From assembly GCF_900639985.1 (NCBI RefSeq), contig NZ_CAAAIM010000003.1, positions 186,001-250,000 on the forward strand: a stretch of 64,000 nucleotides of DNA, written 5' to 3'. The notes beneath the pieces are model-generated. The model did no database searches and was not told the origin of the DNA. It saw only the letters and a program-made list of their open reading frames with translations. Numbering within the stretch: position 1 is the first letter of the stretch; each line of letters starts with the position of its first letter. A program made the translations under genes and the position numbers. Source of the stretch: Legionella rowbothamii (GTDB taxonomy: Bacteria; Pseudomonadota; Gammaproteobacteria; Legionellales; Legionellaceae). Below, one piece after another: positions 25,850-36,310 of this stretch.

Positions 25850-25999
25850 GATAATTTCCTAAATTGTTACCAGCCCATTGTAGCATTATTTTATTAATTG
25901 TGCTGTTTTTTTATTAAATATTTTTTATTTTTTTCAAAATAAGGAAAGAAAACCATAATGGGCGTGCATAATAGAGGATATATTTTCGAAATATCTAAC

Positions 26000-27373
26000 T
26001 CATAATTCAGCTGAAAGTAATTCTTCGCCATCATTTTTTTGGAGCGTCAAGAATATTGCCCCAGATAAAAACGTCAGAATACCAAGCGTCGCGAAGGTTT
26101 GATGAAGTGCTTTAATCGACAATTGCTGATTGATCGTAAAAATACTAATAATGATTGCAGCGGCTGCAACACCAAAACTTTGAGCCAATTGTTGAATGGT
26201 ACTCATAATGCTGGTTGCCGCACTCATATTGTCTTCGCTGACCTGAGCATAGGCTAACGAATTCATTCCTGTGTATTGCAGTGCGATTAAAAAACCATAA
26301 ATAAAGGTAAGCAGGCTAATTTCATAAATTGATGAGGAATGATTTATGAGGCACAAAGACCATAAGGCGATGCTAACTAAAATAGTATTTAAGATGAGTA
26401 GTTTTTTATAACCAAACAAACGCAGTATGTAGACGGACATGGGTTTTACCAAAAATACCCCTAAGGCGATTGGCGTAAGTAAAAATCCGGAGAGTTGTGA
26501 CGAATAGCCCAAACCAATTTGCAAGAGCAGGGGAAGTAAAAATGGAATACCACCAAAGCTTAATCGAGAAAATAAATTACTAGTGACGGCAACAGCAAAA
26601 GTACGTAACTGCAGCAGTTCTACTTTAATGATAGGATGTTTTTTATGGCGCGAATGTTTGATGTAAGCAAACAGTAAGATCAGTGCCGAAATAAGAACTA
26701 CCAGAGTATGTGAACGGTCAATGTCTGATTCGCTGAGCATGGATAAGCCAAAGGTTAGCAAGGCAAGGCCACTGCCAAAAAGTACGAATCCTAATTTATC
26801 CAATGGTGGAACTGATCGACAAGGCATTGAGGGTAGGCGTTTATGGGAAAGATAGATAGCCAATATACCTGCAGGAATGTTGACCCAAAATATCCAGCGC
26901 CAAGAGAAATGATAGGAAATTATACCTCCTAATAAGGGGCCCAACATCATTCCTAACGCGGCTACCATCACGACTTGGCTCATTTTGGCAATGAGTTCGT
27001 GACGCTCAAAAGTTCGTAAAATAATAAGCCGCCCCACCGGCATAGTTAAGGAGCCTCCCAAGCCTTGAATAATGCGAGCACAAATTAATTCGCTAAGGCT
27101 TTGGGTAAAACCACACCAGGCTGAGCTTAAGGTAAATACACAAACGGCCGTAATGAATACTTTTTTAATACCATACTTATCGGCAATCCAGCCACTAATG
27201 GGGATAAATATAGCCAGACTTAACAGATAGCTAATCAGGGCTAATTTTAAATCGATAGGGTTTACATTGAGGCTATGCGCCATAACTGGAATTGCTGTGT
27301 TAATAATCGTAGTATCAACAGCCTCCATGAACATGGCAAAAGAAACGATGAGTAGGATAATATTTTTTTTCAT
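26000..27373 (-). CDS. MFS multidrug efflux transporter (EmrB/DHA2-like)
   Basis: A 457-residue inner-membrane protein with about 14 hydrophobic helices. The N-terminus (FMEAVDTTIINTAIPVMAHSLN) carries the D-T-T-I-V-N-x-A-x-P motif of the DHA2 drug:H+ antiporter family, followed by motif A ISGWIADKYGIKKVF and LGMMLGPLLGGIISYHFSWRWIFWVNIPAG. Such pumps export hydrophobic compounds. No membrane-fusion partner or regulator lies next to it, and the substrate is unknown. Confidence 0.9.
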   Translation of the reverse strand: MKKNIILLIVSFAMFMEAVDTTIINTAIPVMAHSLNVNPIDLKLALISYLLSLAIFIPISGWIADKYGIKKVFITAVCVFTLSSAWCGFTQSLSELICARIIQGLGGSLTMPVGRLIILRTFERHELIAKMSQVVMVAALGMMLGPLLGGIISYHFSWRWIFWVNIPAGILAIYLSHKRLPSMPCRSVPPLDKLGFVLFGSGLALLTFGLSMLSESDIDRSHTLVVLISALILLFAYIKHSRHKKHPIIKVELLQLRTFAVAVTSNLFSRLSFGGIPFLLPLLLQIGLGYSSQLSGFLLTPIALGVFLVKPMSVYILRLFGYKKLLILNTILVSIALWSLCLINHSSSIYEISLLTFIYGFLIALQYTGMNSLAYAQVSEDNMSAATSIMSTIQQLAQSFGVAAAAIIISIFTINQQLSIKALHQTFATLGILTFLSGAIFLTLQKNDGEELLSAEL

Positions 27374-27530
27374 AAAATCAGTATATCAGGGCATTTGAGA
27401 TCCGTCATTACACCCACCGTGTTACGAAAATTTTACAATAACGTGTAGGTTTGGCCTCGCCCAACATGAGTGCGGGCACGGCTCGGTGCAAAGATATGGA
27501 ACGAAACCGCAACTATTGAGGTCAGCAGAC
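27374..27530. repeat. Intergenic stretch with a degenerate palindromic repeat
   Basis: There is no gene here. Around 27446-27465 the sequence gtaggtttggcctcgcccaac looks like a worn copy of the gttgggcc-n-ggcccaac palindrome that is intact at 46189-46207. The following GC-rich sequence (gagtgcgggcacggctcgg) has no clear structure. Confidence 0.4.
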
Positions 27531-29537
27531 CTAGGAACCATTCAACATATTTTTGATACCAGCTAAATGTGATTTAGCTAGGTTTTTAGAGCGCTCTTCA
27601 CAAGGTGCCACTTTTTTACCAAACCACTCCAGATATTCTGCGGGCAATTCCTCTAGAAACCGACTGGGTAGACAGTCTTGCATTTCTCCCGCTTTACGTC
27701 GTTGATTTGCTAAGGTAAAACATAAGCCTTTTTGTGCCCGAGTAATACCTACATAGGCTAAACGTCGTTCCTCTTCAATTTGATCATCATCGATGCTGAC
27801 TCGATGCGGCAGTAATTCCTCTTCCATACCCACTAGGTACACAAAAGGAAATTCTAATCCCTTTGATGCATGTAGAGTTAAGAGCTGGATTGAGTCGCTA
27901 TCTTCTTCATCAGACTGCTCCAAGATATCAATTAAAATTAATTTATTGATTACATCGGTTAAGGTGTGTTCTGGTTTTTTGGCTAATAAACGGCCTACCC
28001 ATTCCAATAACTCCCAGACATTATCCATCCGTTTCTGCGCTTTAGCTGGTGTATCGCATTGCTCATAGATATAGGCTTCATAGCCGCTGTCTTCAACCAT
28101 TTGTTTCAAATGTTCCACAATGGCCGCGGATGATGCAATGCGTTTTTTTATTTCCTCCATCCATGATTTAAATTGCAATAAGGCGGCCCGCGGTTTGTCG
28201 GCGATACTTTCACTAAGGGCCAAATGATCCATTACCTTATAAAGACTAAGGCCACGGCTTTGGGCATAGTTCCCTAGAACATCGAGGCTTGCCTCTCCAA
28301 TTCCTCGTTTGGGCGTATTGATGACTCTTAAGAAAGCGGCGTCATCTGCGTCATTACATAATAATTTTAAATAGGCAAAGATGTCTTTAATCTCTGCTTT
28401 GGCAAACCATGATTGGCCTCCGCTAATACGGTAGGGAATACCATAATGACGCAGTACTTTTTCAAAGATTCGTGATTGGTGATTTCCACGGTACAATATT
28501 GCATAGTCACCATACTCAGTTCTAGCACGCATTTTATGACTAATTAAATCCGCAACCACTTGTTCTGCCTCATCATTTTCATCTTTGCAACGAACTACTC
28601 GCAACAATTCGCCTTGCCCCAGATCGCTCCACAATTTTTTATCAAAAAGATGCGGATTATTGGCAATGAGATGATTGGCAGCATTTAATATAATGTTGGT
28701 TGAGCGATAATTTTGTTCTAATTTAATGATTCTTAATTGAGGATAATCCTCTTGCAACTGTTTTAAGTTTTCTGGTTTAGCTCCTCGCCAGGCATAGATG
28801 GACTGATCATCATCGCCTACAACGGTAAATTGTGAGCGGATTCCGGTGAGTAGTTTGACCAGAAGATACTGACTGGTATTTGAATCTTGATATTCATCTA
28901 CTAATAAGTGGCGAATTTTATTTTGCCAATATTCCCTCACCGCAGGGTGGTCCTTAAGCAAGGTCACTGGAAGGCGAATTAAGTCGTCAAAATCAACCGC
29001 ATTGTATGCTTTTAATGCTTGTTGATAGCGTGGATAAAGTACGGCTGCTTCGGCATATAAAAGCGCATCAGAGGGATTTCGCAAGACTTCCTCTGGAGTA
29101 AGTAGATCATTCTTCCAACGTGATATGCGTTGTTGAATCTGGAGAAGAAAATCACGCTCAGTTGCCTTATTGGCAGGTAAAAAGCTGCGCAATATTTGTA
29201 AGCAATCTTCGCTATCAAAGATGGAGAACCCCTTCTTTAGATCACATAAAGCAAGATTACGTTTTATCATGCTTAAACCTAAGGTATGAAAGGTGGCAAT
29301 TTTTAATCCCCGCCGATTTGCGGCAGGAAGAACTGCGGCGACTCGAGCACGCATTTCACTGGCTGCTTTGTTGGTAAAGGTTACAGCACATACGCTGTTG
29401 GCTGCATACCCACACTCATTAATTAGGTAGCCTATCTTTTGCGTGATGACTCGTGTTTTGCCGCTGCCTGCTCCTGCAAGAACTAATAAAGGTCCGTCTA
29501 TATAATTTACGGCTGCCATTTGTTGGCTATTTAGCAT
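27531..29537 (-). CDS. rep: ATP-dependent DNA helicase Rep (UvrD/Rep family)
   Basis: A superfamily 1A 3'-5' helicase that helps replication forks past obstacles. Motifs in order: LAGAGSGKTRVIT (Walker A), AVTFTNKAASEMRARV (Ia), LLVDEYQDSNTSQY (II), VVGDDDQSIYAWRGA (III), LEQNYRSTNIIL (IV), LLTLHASKGLEFPFVYLVGMEEELLPH (V) and YVGITRAQKGL (VI). The ATG at 29537 gives 668 residues, standard for Rep; an in-frame GTG five codons earlier is an alternative, and neither has a strong ribosome binding site. It is monocistronic. Confidence 0.93.
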   Translation of the reverse strand: MLNSQQMAAVNYIDGPLLVLAGAGSGKTRVITQKIGYLINECGYAANSVCAVTFTNKAASEMRARVAAVLPAANRRGLKIATFHTLGLSMIKRNLALCDLKKGFSIFDSEDCLQILRSFLPANKATERDFLLQIQQRISRWKNDLLTPEEVLRNPSDALLYAEAAVLYPRYQQALKAYNAVDFDDLIRLPVTLLKDHPAVREYWQNKIRHLLVDEYQDSNTSQYLLVKLLTGIRSQFTVVGDDDQSIYAWRGAKPENLKQLQEDYPQLRIIKLEQNYRSTNIILNAANHLIANNPHLFDKKLWSDLGQGELLRVVRCKDENDEAEQVVADLISHKMRARTEYGDYAILYRGNHQSRIFEKVLRHYGIPYRISGGQSWFAKAEIKDIFAYLKLLCNDADDAAFLRVINTPKRGIGEASLDVLGNYAQSRGLSLYKVMDHLALSESIADKPRAALLQFKSWMEEIKKRIASSAAIVEHLKQMVEDSGYEAYIYEQCDTPAKAQKRMDNVWELLEWVGRLLAKKPEHTLTDVINKLILIDILEQSDEEDSDSIQLLTLHASKGLEFPFVYLVGMEEELLPHRVSIDDDQIEEERRLAYVGITRAQKGLCFTLANQRRKAGEMQDCLPSRFLEELPAEYLEWFGKKVAPCEERSKNLAKSHLAGIKNMLNGS

Positions 29538-29597
29538 CTTTCGGGTTCTCACTCAAAAAAGAGCGATTATTGCTTCTATGACAGGATGAATCAATGA

Positions 29598-29756
29598 TTA
29601 ATTCATGGAGCGCTCTACGTCAAACTCTTCTTCAGTGTCAATTTCAATAAATTGTTGACGTGCATCTACTGGTTTAGATTCTTCAACATCATCTATACCT
29701 AAAATTACTTTATCTAAAGTTTTAATAATAGGTATTAGTATATTTTTATCAATCAT
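29598..29756 (-). CDS. Small acidic protein of unknown function, 52 aa
   Basis: The ORF reads MIDKNILIPIIKTLDKVILG, then an acidic C-terminal half including EIDTEEEFDVERSMN. AGAGG lies 7 bases before the ATG, which supports real translation. The N-terminal half is amphipathic (ILIPIIKTLDKVILGI) and the rest highly acidic. It was not recognised. It sits upstream of rep on the same strand, with 60 bases between. Confidence 0.55.
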   Translation of the reverse strand: MIDKNILIPIIKTLDKVILGIDDVEESKPVDARQQFIEIDTEEEFDVERSMN

Positions 29757-30165
29757 GATAGGGCCTCTTTTTTTATGTGGGATTCTTTAAGCATAGTTCA
29801 CCATAGGGATTTCTCCACTAAAAAAGAGTAAAAATAGTGTTAGCGTTTGCTATGCGGAGGGTATTTGCAATAGGACAGGAGTTCCCAGTTGGCTTCACCT
29901 ATTGGGCTTTACGATAGAGGGATTACTGTTACTGCATTTATATTTATATAGTTACCTACAGTTAGGCAATTTAACATCAGGCCTGTTTCTCAAAATGTGA
30001 CGCCAGGAACTAGTTATGCCGATACGATTACGTTAACAGTAACTTACTTAAATATAGAGAAATTGCTGGATTTTCGCCGTTAATGCTCTATTCTAAGCAT
30101 AAAAAGTTATTCATTAGACAATAAACTAAGATAGAATACCCCGTATTTATGCACTTGAGTTCATT
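29757..30165. other. Intergenic region before hslO holding a pilin gene remnant
   Basis: Apart from the decayed spore-coat-U fragment described separately, no gene is visible. The last 100 bases should carry the hslO promoter. The region is AT-rich with several short frames interrupted by stops. Confidence 0.5.
29952..30083 (+). pseudogene. Remnant of a spore coat U/Csu-type secreted pilin gene (C-terminal end)
   Basis: An open frame without a start codon encodes FNIRPVSQNVTPGTSYADTITLTVTY and ends at 30083. The stretch V-x-P-G-x-[SY]-x-D-T-[IV]-T-[LV]-T-V-T-Y is the hallmark C-terminal strand of spore coat U domain proteins (CsuA/B family of archaic chaperone-usher pili). Upstream, frames that could encode the rest are broken by stops, and the G-R of the usual Y-G-R motif appears scrambled (FNIRP). 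No usher or chaperone gene is nearby. The gene seems to be a decayed leftover. Confidence 0.55.
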
Positions 30166-31011
30166 ATGAAAGAATCCGATACCTTGCAACGTTTTATTTT
30201 TGAGCATGCCAACATCCGCGGCGAAATTGTACATATCGAACAAACGTATCAAACCATTATGGCGCAACGTAATTATCCGCCGATGGTTAAGAATTTGTTG
30301 GGTGAGGCTATTGTTTCCTGCTTGTTGCTTGCATCCAGCATTAAATTTGAAGGCAGTTTGAATTTACAATTTCAAGGAGATAAGCGATTGTCTTTACTCT
30401 TGGTGCAATGCGATCATGAGTTGCATATAAGGGCTTTTGCGCGCTTTGAAGAATCTTTGGAAACTGAGGATTATGCCAAAGCATTTCTTAGTGGACAGAT
30501 GGTGATGACGATTAATCAAGATAATCAAACCAACTCATACCAAAGTGTGGTGCCCTTACAGTCTACCTCAATGAGCGAAAATTTAATGAACTACTTTGCT
30601 CAGTCCGAACAAATATCTACACGTGTTTGGCTTGCGGTAAATGAAAATGCTGCTGCCGGAATGTTATTACAGTTAATGCCTGGACAAGATACGGTACAAC
30701 GCGAGCAGTTCTGGGAGTATGCCGTGCAATTAGGGCAAACCGTAAGTGAAGAAGAATTGTTAACCTTAGATAACCAAACCTTACTCTATCGTTTATATAA
30801 TGAAACTGAGGTGCGCGTTTTTGATAGCCGCCGCACCGAATTTCATTGCCGTTGCAGCCTGGATAAAATGCGGCAGGTTATCAATGTCCTAGGAGAGAAA
30901 GAGGCTCAGGAGTTATTAGAAGAGCAGGGCAAAATAGATATTCGTTGTGATTTTTGTAACAAGGAATACCTGTTTGATGCGATTGATGTGGCTATGTTAT
31001 TTCATAAATAA
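30166..31011 (+). CDS. hslO: Redox-regulated chaperone Hsp33
   Basis: A cytoplasmic holdase activated by oxidative unfolding and disulfide formation. The 281-residue protein has the N-terminal chaperone domain (QRFIFEHANIRGEIVHIEQTY; LLGEAIVSCLLLASSIKFEGSLNLQFQG) and the zinc-binding redox switch: C228-x-C230 and C261-x-x-C264 (FHCRCSLDKM and IRCDFCNKEY). The length matches the family. It appears monocistronic, with the promoter in the AT-rich region upstream. Confidence 0.94.
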   Translation: MKESDTLQRFIFEHANIRGEIVHIEQTYQTIMAQRNYPPMVKNLLGEAIVSCLLLASSIKFEGSLNLQFQGDKRLSLLLVQCDHELHIRAFARFEESLETEDYAKAFLSGQMVMTINQDNQTNSYQSVVPLQSTSMSENLMNYFAQSEQISTRVWLAVNENAAAGMLLQLMPGQDTVQREQFWEYAVQLGQTVSEEELLTLDNQTLLYRLYNETEVRVFDSRRTEFHCRCSLDKMRQVINVLGEKEAQELLEEQGKIDIRCDFCNKEYLFDAIDVAMLFHK

Positions 31012-31182
31012 AGAAGCAGGCTAAGGGCACTTGGCTGGCCCGCCTAGGGTAGATTGGGCGGTTAATCCCTGTAGTGAAGTAGTATAAACTGTGTTTGCAG
31101 GGCGTTTCAGCTCAGCCTATGTTTCCTTTATAAATTTTCATTAAGTAAAAGTCTTAGTCGCAAGTAACCAGGCAACACGTTA
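31012..31182. other. Short intergenic region between convergent genes
   Basis: There is no gene. The sequence tcgcaagtaaccaggcaac at about 31157-31175 is a weak, one-armed relative of the CCTGGTTGC hairpins. No clear terminator was seen. Confidence 0.35.
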
Positions 31183-31680
31183 TTACTGTAACGTTAATTT
31201 AATTGAAGATAACAGATTACAATCGGTTTGGATTAATTGTACACATTGCCCACGCATTGCCTGCAATATTTTTTGCAAGCTAATAAATTGCTCACTAAGT
31301 TCAATATAAAGCTCGGAGGACGGCTTTTCCTCCAATTCACTCACGCTTAAATAAGCTGCCTGTCCCATTTCTGAAAAATAACTTAGGCTGACGTGACGTC
31401 GTTTGGCGATTCCAGGGAAGAGACCACAGAAAAGTAAGCTTTTATCGCCGACATCTCGCAGATGTTGCGTTTTCATAGGTCGTGACTTATGGACCGATTC
31501 TAAAAAGTCGAGCGCAACAACTGATTCAATGAGCTTAGTTCCTTGAGAAAAGCGCATTAATAAAAACACTAAATAACTTTCGGTGTTTTCATTGAGTACA
31601 AGCCGGGTCGCAGCTTGAGCCTCATTAACCAAGGCATGCCATTGGCTAATATCAGTAGGATGTAAAATTAATGGTTGCAT
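31183..31680 (-). CDS. Conserved-looking protein of unknown function, 165 aa
   Basis: Not recognised. It is soluble, with alternating helices and strands. Notable segments are ATRLVLNENTESYLVFLLMRFSQGTKLIESVVALDFLES and LRDVGDKSLLFCGLFPGIAKRRHVSLSYFSEMGQAAYLSVSE; the latter hints at a compact domain rather than disordered sequence. It is transcribed alone, divergent from typA across 225 bases. A role in translation or stress cannot be concluded from the neighbour. Confidence 0.7.
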   Translation of the reverse strand: MQPLILHPTDISQWHALVNEAQAATRLVLNENTESYLVFLLMRFSQGTKLIESVVALDFLESVHKSRPMKTQHLRDVGDKSLLFCGLFPGIAKRRHVSLSYFSEMGQAAYLSVSELEEKPSSELYIELSEQFISLQKILQAMRGQCVQLIQTDCNLLSSIKLTLQ

Positions 31681-31905
31681 ATAGCCCCCTTTTTAAGCTC
31701 CTCACTAATAGTCTAGCAAAGCTTTGCTATTTCTGTGTATTTTAAGGTAAATCAATGATTTTTATTTTGTAGGGCGTGGGATTTTGGCTTGTAGATTATA
31801 TTGAATTGAGCTTAATTAACGTGCCGGATAGGTTTTAGTTGTCTATTGATGTATAATGTCGAATGTATGAACAAATACATTGTTTTTTCCTTATAAAGGC
31901 TATTT

Positions 31906-33729
31906 ATGATTGAACAGATTCGCAATATTGCCATCATTGCACACGTAGACCATGGCAAAACCACCCTCGTTGATAAACTTTTACAACAAACAGGTACTCT
32001 TAATGAACGAGCTCCTAAAGTCGAGCGCGTTATGGATTCTAATGCTTTGGAAAAAGAGCGAGGCATTACTATTTTAGCTAAAAACACGTGTGTGTATTGG
32101 AATGATCATCAAATTAATATTGTTGATACTCCAGGGCACGCGGACTTCGGTGGTGAAGTTGAGCGAATTCTGTCGATGGTAGATAGTGTGTTGTTATTGG
32201 TCGATGCGGTAGATGGCCCTATGCCACAAACTCGTTTCGTAACGCAAAAAGCATTTGCGCGTGGATTAAATCCAATCGTTGTGATTAACAAAATTGACCG
32301 TCCAGGTGCACGTCCTGATTGGGTTATGGATCAAGTGTTTGATTTATTTGACAATCTTGGCGCAACTGATGAACAGTTGGATTTCCCCGTTGTTTACGCT
32401 TCGGCATTAAATGGGTATGCCAAACTGAATCTAGAAGATGAAGCTACGGACATGAGCGCTTTACTGCAAACCATTATTGATAAGGTTGAGGCTCCACACG
32501 TGGATGCTGAAGGCCCATTCCAAATGCAAATCAGCTCTCTGGATTATTCCTCTTATGTAGGAACTATTGGTATTGGCCGTATTAGCCGTGGTCAAATTAA
32601 AGCAAAATCGCCTGTGAAAATCATGGACAAAGACGGTAACATTCGTACTGGTCGTTTATTGCAACTATTAGGCTTTAGAGGTTTGGAGCGTGTTGAGATT
32701 GAAGAGGCAAGCGCTGGTGACATCGTAGCGATCACCGGTATCGAAGGCTTGAAAATTTCTGATACGGTTTGCGATCCATCCATGGTGGAAGGTTTACCTG
32801 CACTTTCGGTTGATGAGCCAACAATCAGCATGACCTTCCAGGTAAATGATTCACCTTTTGTCGGTCAAGACGGTAAATTTGTTACCTCACGTAAAATTCG
32901 TGAACGTTTGGATACTGAGTTATTACACAATGTGGCATTACGCGTTGAAGATTGCGACGACCCGGATAAATTCCGAGTTTCAGGCCGTGGAGAATTGCAT
33001 TTATCTATTCTCATTGAAACCATGCGTCGTGAAGGCTATGAGCTTGCAATTAGTAAGCCTGAGGTAATTCTTCATGAAGTTGATGGCGAGCAACAAGAGC
33101 CTTATGAGCGTTTAACCGTTGATGTGGAAGAAAATCATCAAGGTGCGATCATGGAAAAGTTGGGTGAGCGCCGTGGTGAAATGCAAGATATGGTTCCAGA
33201 TGGAAAAGGGCGAGTACGCTTAGATTACATCATACCAACTCGCGGCCTTATTGGTTTCCATAGCGAGTTCTTATCTGCTACTTCGGGTACTGGCTTAATG
33301 TATCACGTGTATGATCATTATGGTCCTGCGTATAAAGGACGAATTGGTAAGCGGGTGAATGGGGTATTAATCGCCAACTGCCAAGGGGCTGCCCGTGCTT
33401 TTGCCTTGTTTAACTTACAAGAACGCGGACGTTTATTTGTCGAACACCAAACCCCTTGTTACGAAGGTATGGTAGTTGGTATTCATGCCCGTGATAATGA
33501 TTTGGTAGTGAATGTAACCAAAGAAAAACAATTAACTAACATGCGTGCTTCAGGTACGGATGAAAATATTATTCTAACGCCACCAATTAGATTAACTCTG
33601 GAACAAGCATTGGAATTTATTGATGAAGATGAATTGGTTGAAGTAACACCCAGTTCAATTCGTATTCGTAAAAAAGCGTTGAAAGAGCATGAGCGCAAAA
33701 AAGCATCTAGAGCGAACAGTGACGAATAA
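31906..33729 (+). CDS. typA: Ribosome-associated GTPase TypA/BipA
   Basis: A translational GTPase involved in ribosome assembly and stress adaptation. The 607-residue protein has G1 [15 protein letters not shown], the G2 region [13 protein letters not shown]3 [15 protein letters not shown] and G4 [15 protein letters not shown]. The EF-G-like domain and the BipA-specific C-terminal region ([25 protein letters not shown]) follow. The nadK gene overlaps its last codons, which links their expression. Confidence 0.96.
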   Translation: MIEQIRNIAIIAHVDHGKTTLVDKLLQQTGTLNERAPKVERVMDSNALEKERGITILAKNTCVYWNDHQINIVDTPGHADFGGEVERILSMVDSVLLLVDAVDGPMPQTRFVTQKAFARGLNPIVVINKIDRPGARPDWVMDQVFDLFDNLGATDEQLDFPVVYASALNGYAKLNLEDEATDMSALLQTIIDKVEAPHVDAEGPFQMQISSLDYSSYVGTIGIGRISRGQIKAKSPVKIMDKDGNIRTGRLLQLLGFRGLERVEIEEASAGDIVAITGIEGLKISDTVCDPSMVEGLPALSVDEPTISMTFQVNDSPFVGQDGKFVTSRKIRERLDTELLHNVALRVEDCDDPDKFRVSGRGELHLSILIETMRREGYELAISKPEVILHEVDGEQQEPYERLTVDVEENHQGAIMEKLGERRGEMQDMVPDGKGRVRLDYIIPTRGLIGFHSEFLSATSGTGLMYHVYDHYGPAYKGRIGKRVNGVLIANCQGAARAFALFNLQERGRLFVEHQTPCYEGMVVGIHARDNDLVVNVTKEKQLTNMRASGTDENIILTPPIRLTLEQALEFIDEDELVEVTPSSIRIRKKALKEHERKKASRANSDE

Positions 33730-34612
33730 AAGTAAATTTAAGCGTGTGATTTTATATGCACGCCAACATCGTGCAAACCCAGGGGTTAACGACAGCTTAA
33801 ACCGTTTGGTTGAGTTTTTGGAAAGCCAAAAGGTTAGTGTCTACCAAGACGTTGACACTTTATTGGGTTTTGACGTGCAATTACCGGTCTTAACTAAAAA
33901 TGAGATGGGTGAAAAAAACGATTTGATCATTGTGATTGGCGGAGATGGTAGCTTGATTTCCGCCGCTCGCATGGCCACGAAAGTAAATACGCCGGTTATC
34001 GGAATCAACCGCGGACGCCTAGGCTTTTTGACTGACATCCTACCTAATGATATTGAAAGCCAGCTTAGCGCAGTATTGGCTGGACAATATAAGGAAGAAA
34101 AGCGCTTCTTATTGCATGCTCGCATTTATGATGATAACGAGACCTATTTTGAAGGTGATGCAGTAAATGATGTGGTTTTATCACGTGGCAATGAAACGCA
34201 TTTAATTGAGTTTTCAGTATATGTTAATGAGCAGTTGGTCAGTCATTATCGCTCCGACGGTATGATTTTATCGACGCCTACGGGCTCTACAGCTTATGCC
34301 TTATCTGCCGGTGGACCAATTATGCATCCTGAATTGAATGCAATAGTGCTGGTGCCGATGTTTTCACACAGCTTAAGTTCACGTCCTTTGGTCGTTGATG
34401 GTGAGTCAAAAATTGAATTACACATTAATGAAAGCAATGAAGCGGATCTGTGTGTGAGTTGTGATGGACATCAGTCGCGTATGGTAAAAGCTGGCCAGCG
34501 AGTTGCGATTCAAAAAGATGCACATCAGTTACGATTGTTGCATCCCCTTGATTATCATTACTATGATACATTACGATCCAAGCTTGGTTGGGAATCCACA
34601 CATCAGGGATAA
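33719..34612 (+). CDS. nadK: NAD kinase
   Basis: Phosphorylates NAD to NADP. Motifs are [16 protein letters not shown] (GGDG) and [36 protein letters not shown] (the TPTGSTAY nucleotide site), plus [11 protein letters not shown] near the C-terminus. The likely start is the GTG at 33719 ([16 protein letters not shown]), which overlaps the end of typA by 11 bases; the frame stays open 10 codons further upstream inside typA to an ATG at 33689. Either way it is translationally linked to typA. recN follows 3 bases after its stop. Confidence 0.9.
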   Translation: MTNKSKFKRVILYARQHRANPGVNDSLNRLVEFLESQKVSVYQDVDTLLGFDVQLPVLTKNEMGEKNDLIIVIGGDGSLISAARMATKVNTPVIGINRGRLGFLTDILPNDIESQLSAVLAGQYKEEKRFLLHARIYDDNETYFEGDAVNDVVLSRGNETHLIEFSVYVNEQLVSHYRSDGMILSTPTGSTAYALSAGGPIMHPELNAIVLVPMFSHSLSSRPLVVDGESKIELHINESNEADLCVSCDGHQSRMVKAGQRVAIQKDAHQLRLLHPLDYHYYDTLRSKLGWESTHQG

Positions 34613-34615
34613 ATC

Positions 34616-36280
34616 ATGCTTACAACTTTGTGCATTGAACAATTTGCAATCGTGCAACACCTGGAATTAGATTTTACTCAGGGAATGACTGCTTTTACAG
34701 GTGAAACTGGGGCAGGTAAGTCGATTATGATCGATGCGTTATTACTGGCTTTAGGCGAACGTGCGGATGCTTCAGTGATTCGTCCCGGTCAGGATAAATG
34801 CGACATCACTGCAGGTTTTTACGTGCATCAAAATTCTGAGCCTGCACAATGGCTTGCCGAGCAAGATATTCCTTGTGATGATGGCGAGGTTTATTTACGC
34901 CGAGTAATCTATGCCGAAGGGCGTTCAAAATCGTACATTAATGGACAACCTTTTCCTCTGCAAAAAATTAAAGAACTAAGCGAAAAACTAGTGCATATTC
35001 ATGGACAACATCAGACGCAAACCCTGATGCAGCACGCCACCCATCGCCAGCAATTAGACCAATACGCCAAGAATTATGGTTTGGTTGAGGAAGTGGCTCG
35101 GCTTTACAAGCAGTGCCAAAAAGTTCAACAAGAAATTGCTACCTTACAAAGTTTAGAGCAACAAGCTGATCGAATCGAATTATTAAAATTTCAAATCGAA
35201 GAGCTTTCCGCATTAAATCTGCAAGAGAACGAAACTGAGGCATTGTATCAAGAGCATCAAATGTTGCATCACGCGAAAGAATACTTGCAACACAGCCAAC
35301 ACATTCATGATTTATTAAATGCTGAGGATGAGCCTAATGTGTGTACGAGCTTAAATCATATTTTGCAATCGCTTAGCCAACTACCTCAAGAGCAAGCGCA
35401 AATTAAAAACACCTATGAATTAATTAATGGTGCTTTAATCCAATGTGAAGAAGCCATTGGCGAAATGCAGCAATTTGCTGAGTGCGTGCATCTTGATCCA
35501 GAGCGTTTGCATGAAATAGAAAGCCGCATGAGCATCATTCATCAATTAGCGCGAAAATATCATGTTGATAGCAGTCAACTAGCAGAACATGCCCAACGGT
35601 TACAAAAAGAATTAACGCTATTACAAGACAGTGAAGGTAAATTAGCCGATTTGCAACGCCAACATCAAGAACTGGTAGCTGCCTATGAGCAAGCAGCAAA
35701 GAATTTAAGATGTGCCAGACAAGAGCATGGTCCCAAATTGGCCCAGGAAATCACCACCAGTATTCAACAATTGGGAATGCCCAAGGGTTGGGTTGAAATT
35801 GACATAACCCCCTTAGACAAGATATATGCTCATGGTATGGATAAAGTTGAATATAAAGTATGTACCAACCCTGGTATGCAGCCTGACGCACTTAGTAAAA
35901 TTGCTTCCGGAGGGGAGCTCTCACGAATCGGCTTAGCCATTCAAATGATCACGGCTCAACAAGGGGCTACTCCAACCTTGTTATTTGACGAAGTAGACGT
36001 GGGCATTGGCGGTATCACGGCTGCTTTAGTGGGGCAAATGCTGCGTAAATTAGGCGAGCGTTTGCAGGTATTTTGCGTTACTCATCAACCTCAGGTTGCC
36101 GCATCGGCTCACAACCATTTTATGGTGGAAAAGAGTAGTGATAATACCCAGACATTCACTCGCATTTCCTTATTGCAGCAGGCAGAAAAAATCGACGAAA
36201 TCGCCCGCATGCTCGGTGGCTTAACAATAACAGAACAAACGCGCTCACATGCACGAGAACTATTACAGCAGAGTGCGTAA
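34616..36280 (+). CDS. recN: DNA repair protein RecN
   Basis: An SMC-like ATPase acting in double-strand break repair. The 554-residue protein has Walker A FTGETGAGKSIMIDALLLALG near the N-terminus, a long coiled-coil middle region (about residues 150-380), the signature ASGGELSRIGLAIQMI and Walker B LLFDEVDVGIGG, then FCVTHQPQVAASA. The layout and size match RecN. It is the third gene of the typA-nadK-recN run. Any LexA-type control was not obvious upstream, since it starts 3 bases after nadK. Confidence 0.95.
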   Translation: MLTTLCIEQFAIVQHLELDFTQGMTAFTGETGAGKSIMIDALLLALGERADASVIRPGQDKCDITAGFYVHQNSEPAQWLAEQDIPCDDGEVYLRRVIYAEGRSKSYINGQPFPLQKIKELSEKLVHIHGQHQTQTLMQHATHRQQLDQYAKNYGLVEEVARLYKQCQKVQQEIATLQSLEQQADRIELLKFQIEELSALNLQENETEALYQEHQMLHHAKEYLQHSQHIHDLLNAEDEPNVCTSLNHILQSLSQLPQEQAQIKNTYELINGALIQCEEAIGEMQQFAECVHLDPERLHEIESRMSIIHQLARKYHVDSSQLAEHAQRLQKELTLLQDSEGKLADLQRQHQELVAAYEQAAKNLRCARQEHGPKLAQEITTSIQQLGMPKGWVEIDITPLDKIYAHGMDKVEYKVCTNPGMQPDALSKIASGGELSRIGLAIQMITAQQGATPTLLFDEVDVGIGGITAALVGQMLRKLGERLQVFCVTHQPQVAASAHNHFMVEKSSDNTQTFTRISLLQQAEKIDEIARMLGGLTITEQTRSHARELLQQSA

Positions 36281-36310
36281 GCACGTTCAGTTAAAAAAAG
36301 GAACTCAGGA

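Noticed and set aside
33689..33718. ATG at 33689 as the nadK start
   Set aside because: It would put ten extra residues inside typA; the GTG at 33719 gives a typical N-terminus. It cannot be fully excluded.
36200..36310. JUMPstart/ops element before the polysaccharide locus
   Set aside because: No ggcggtag core was found upstream of manC, fnlC or the other first genes.
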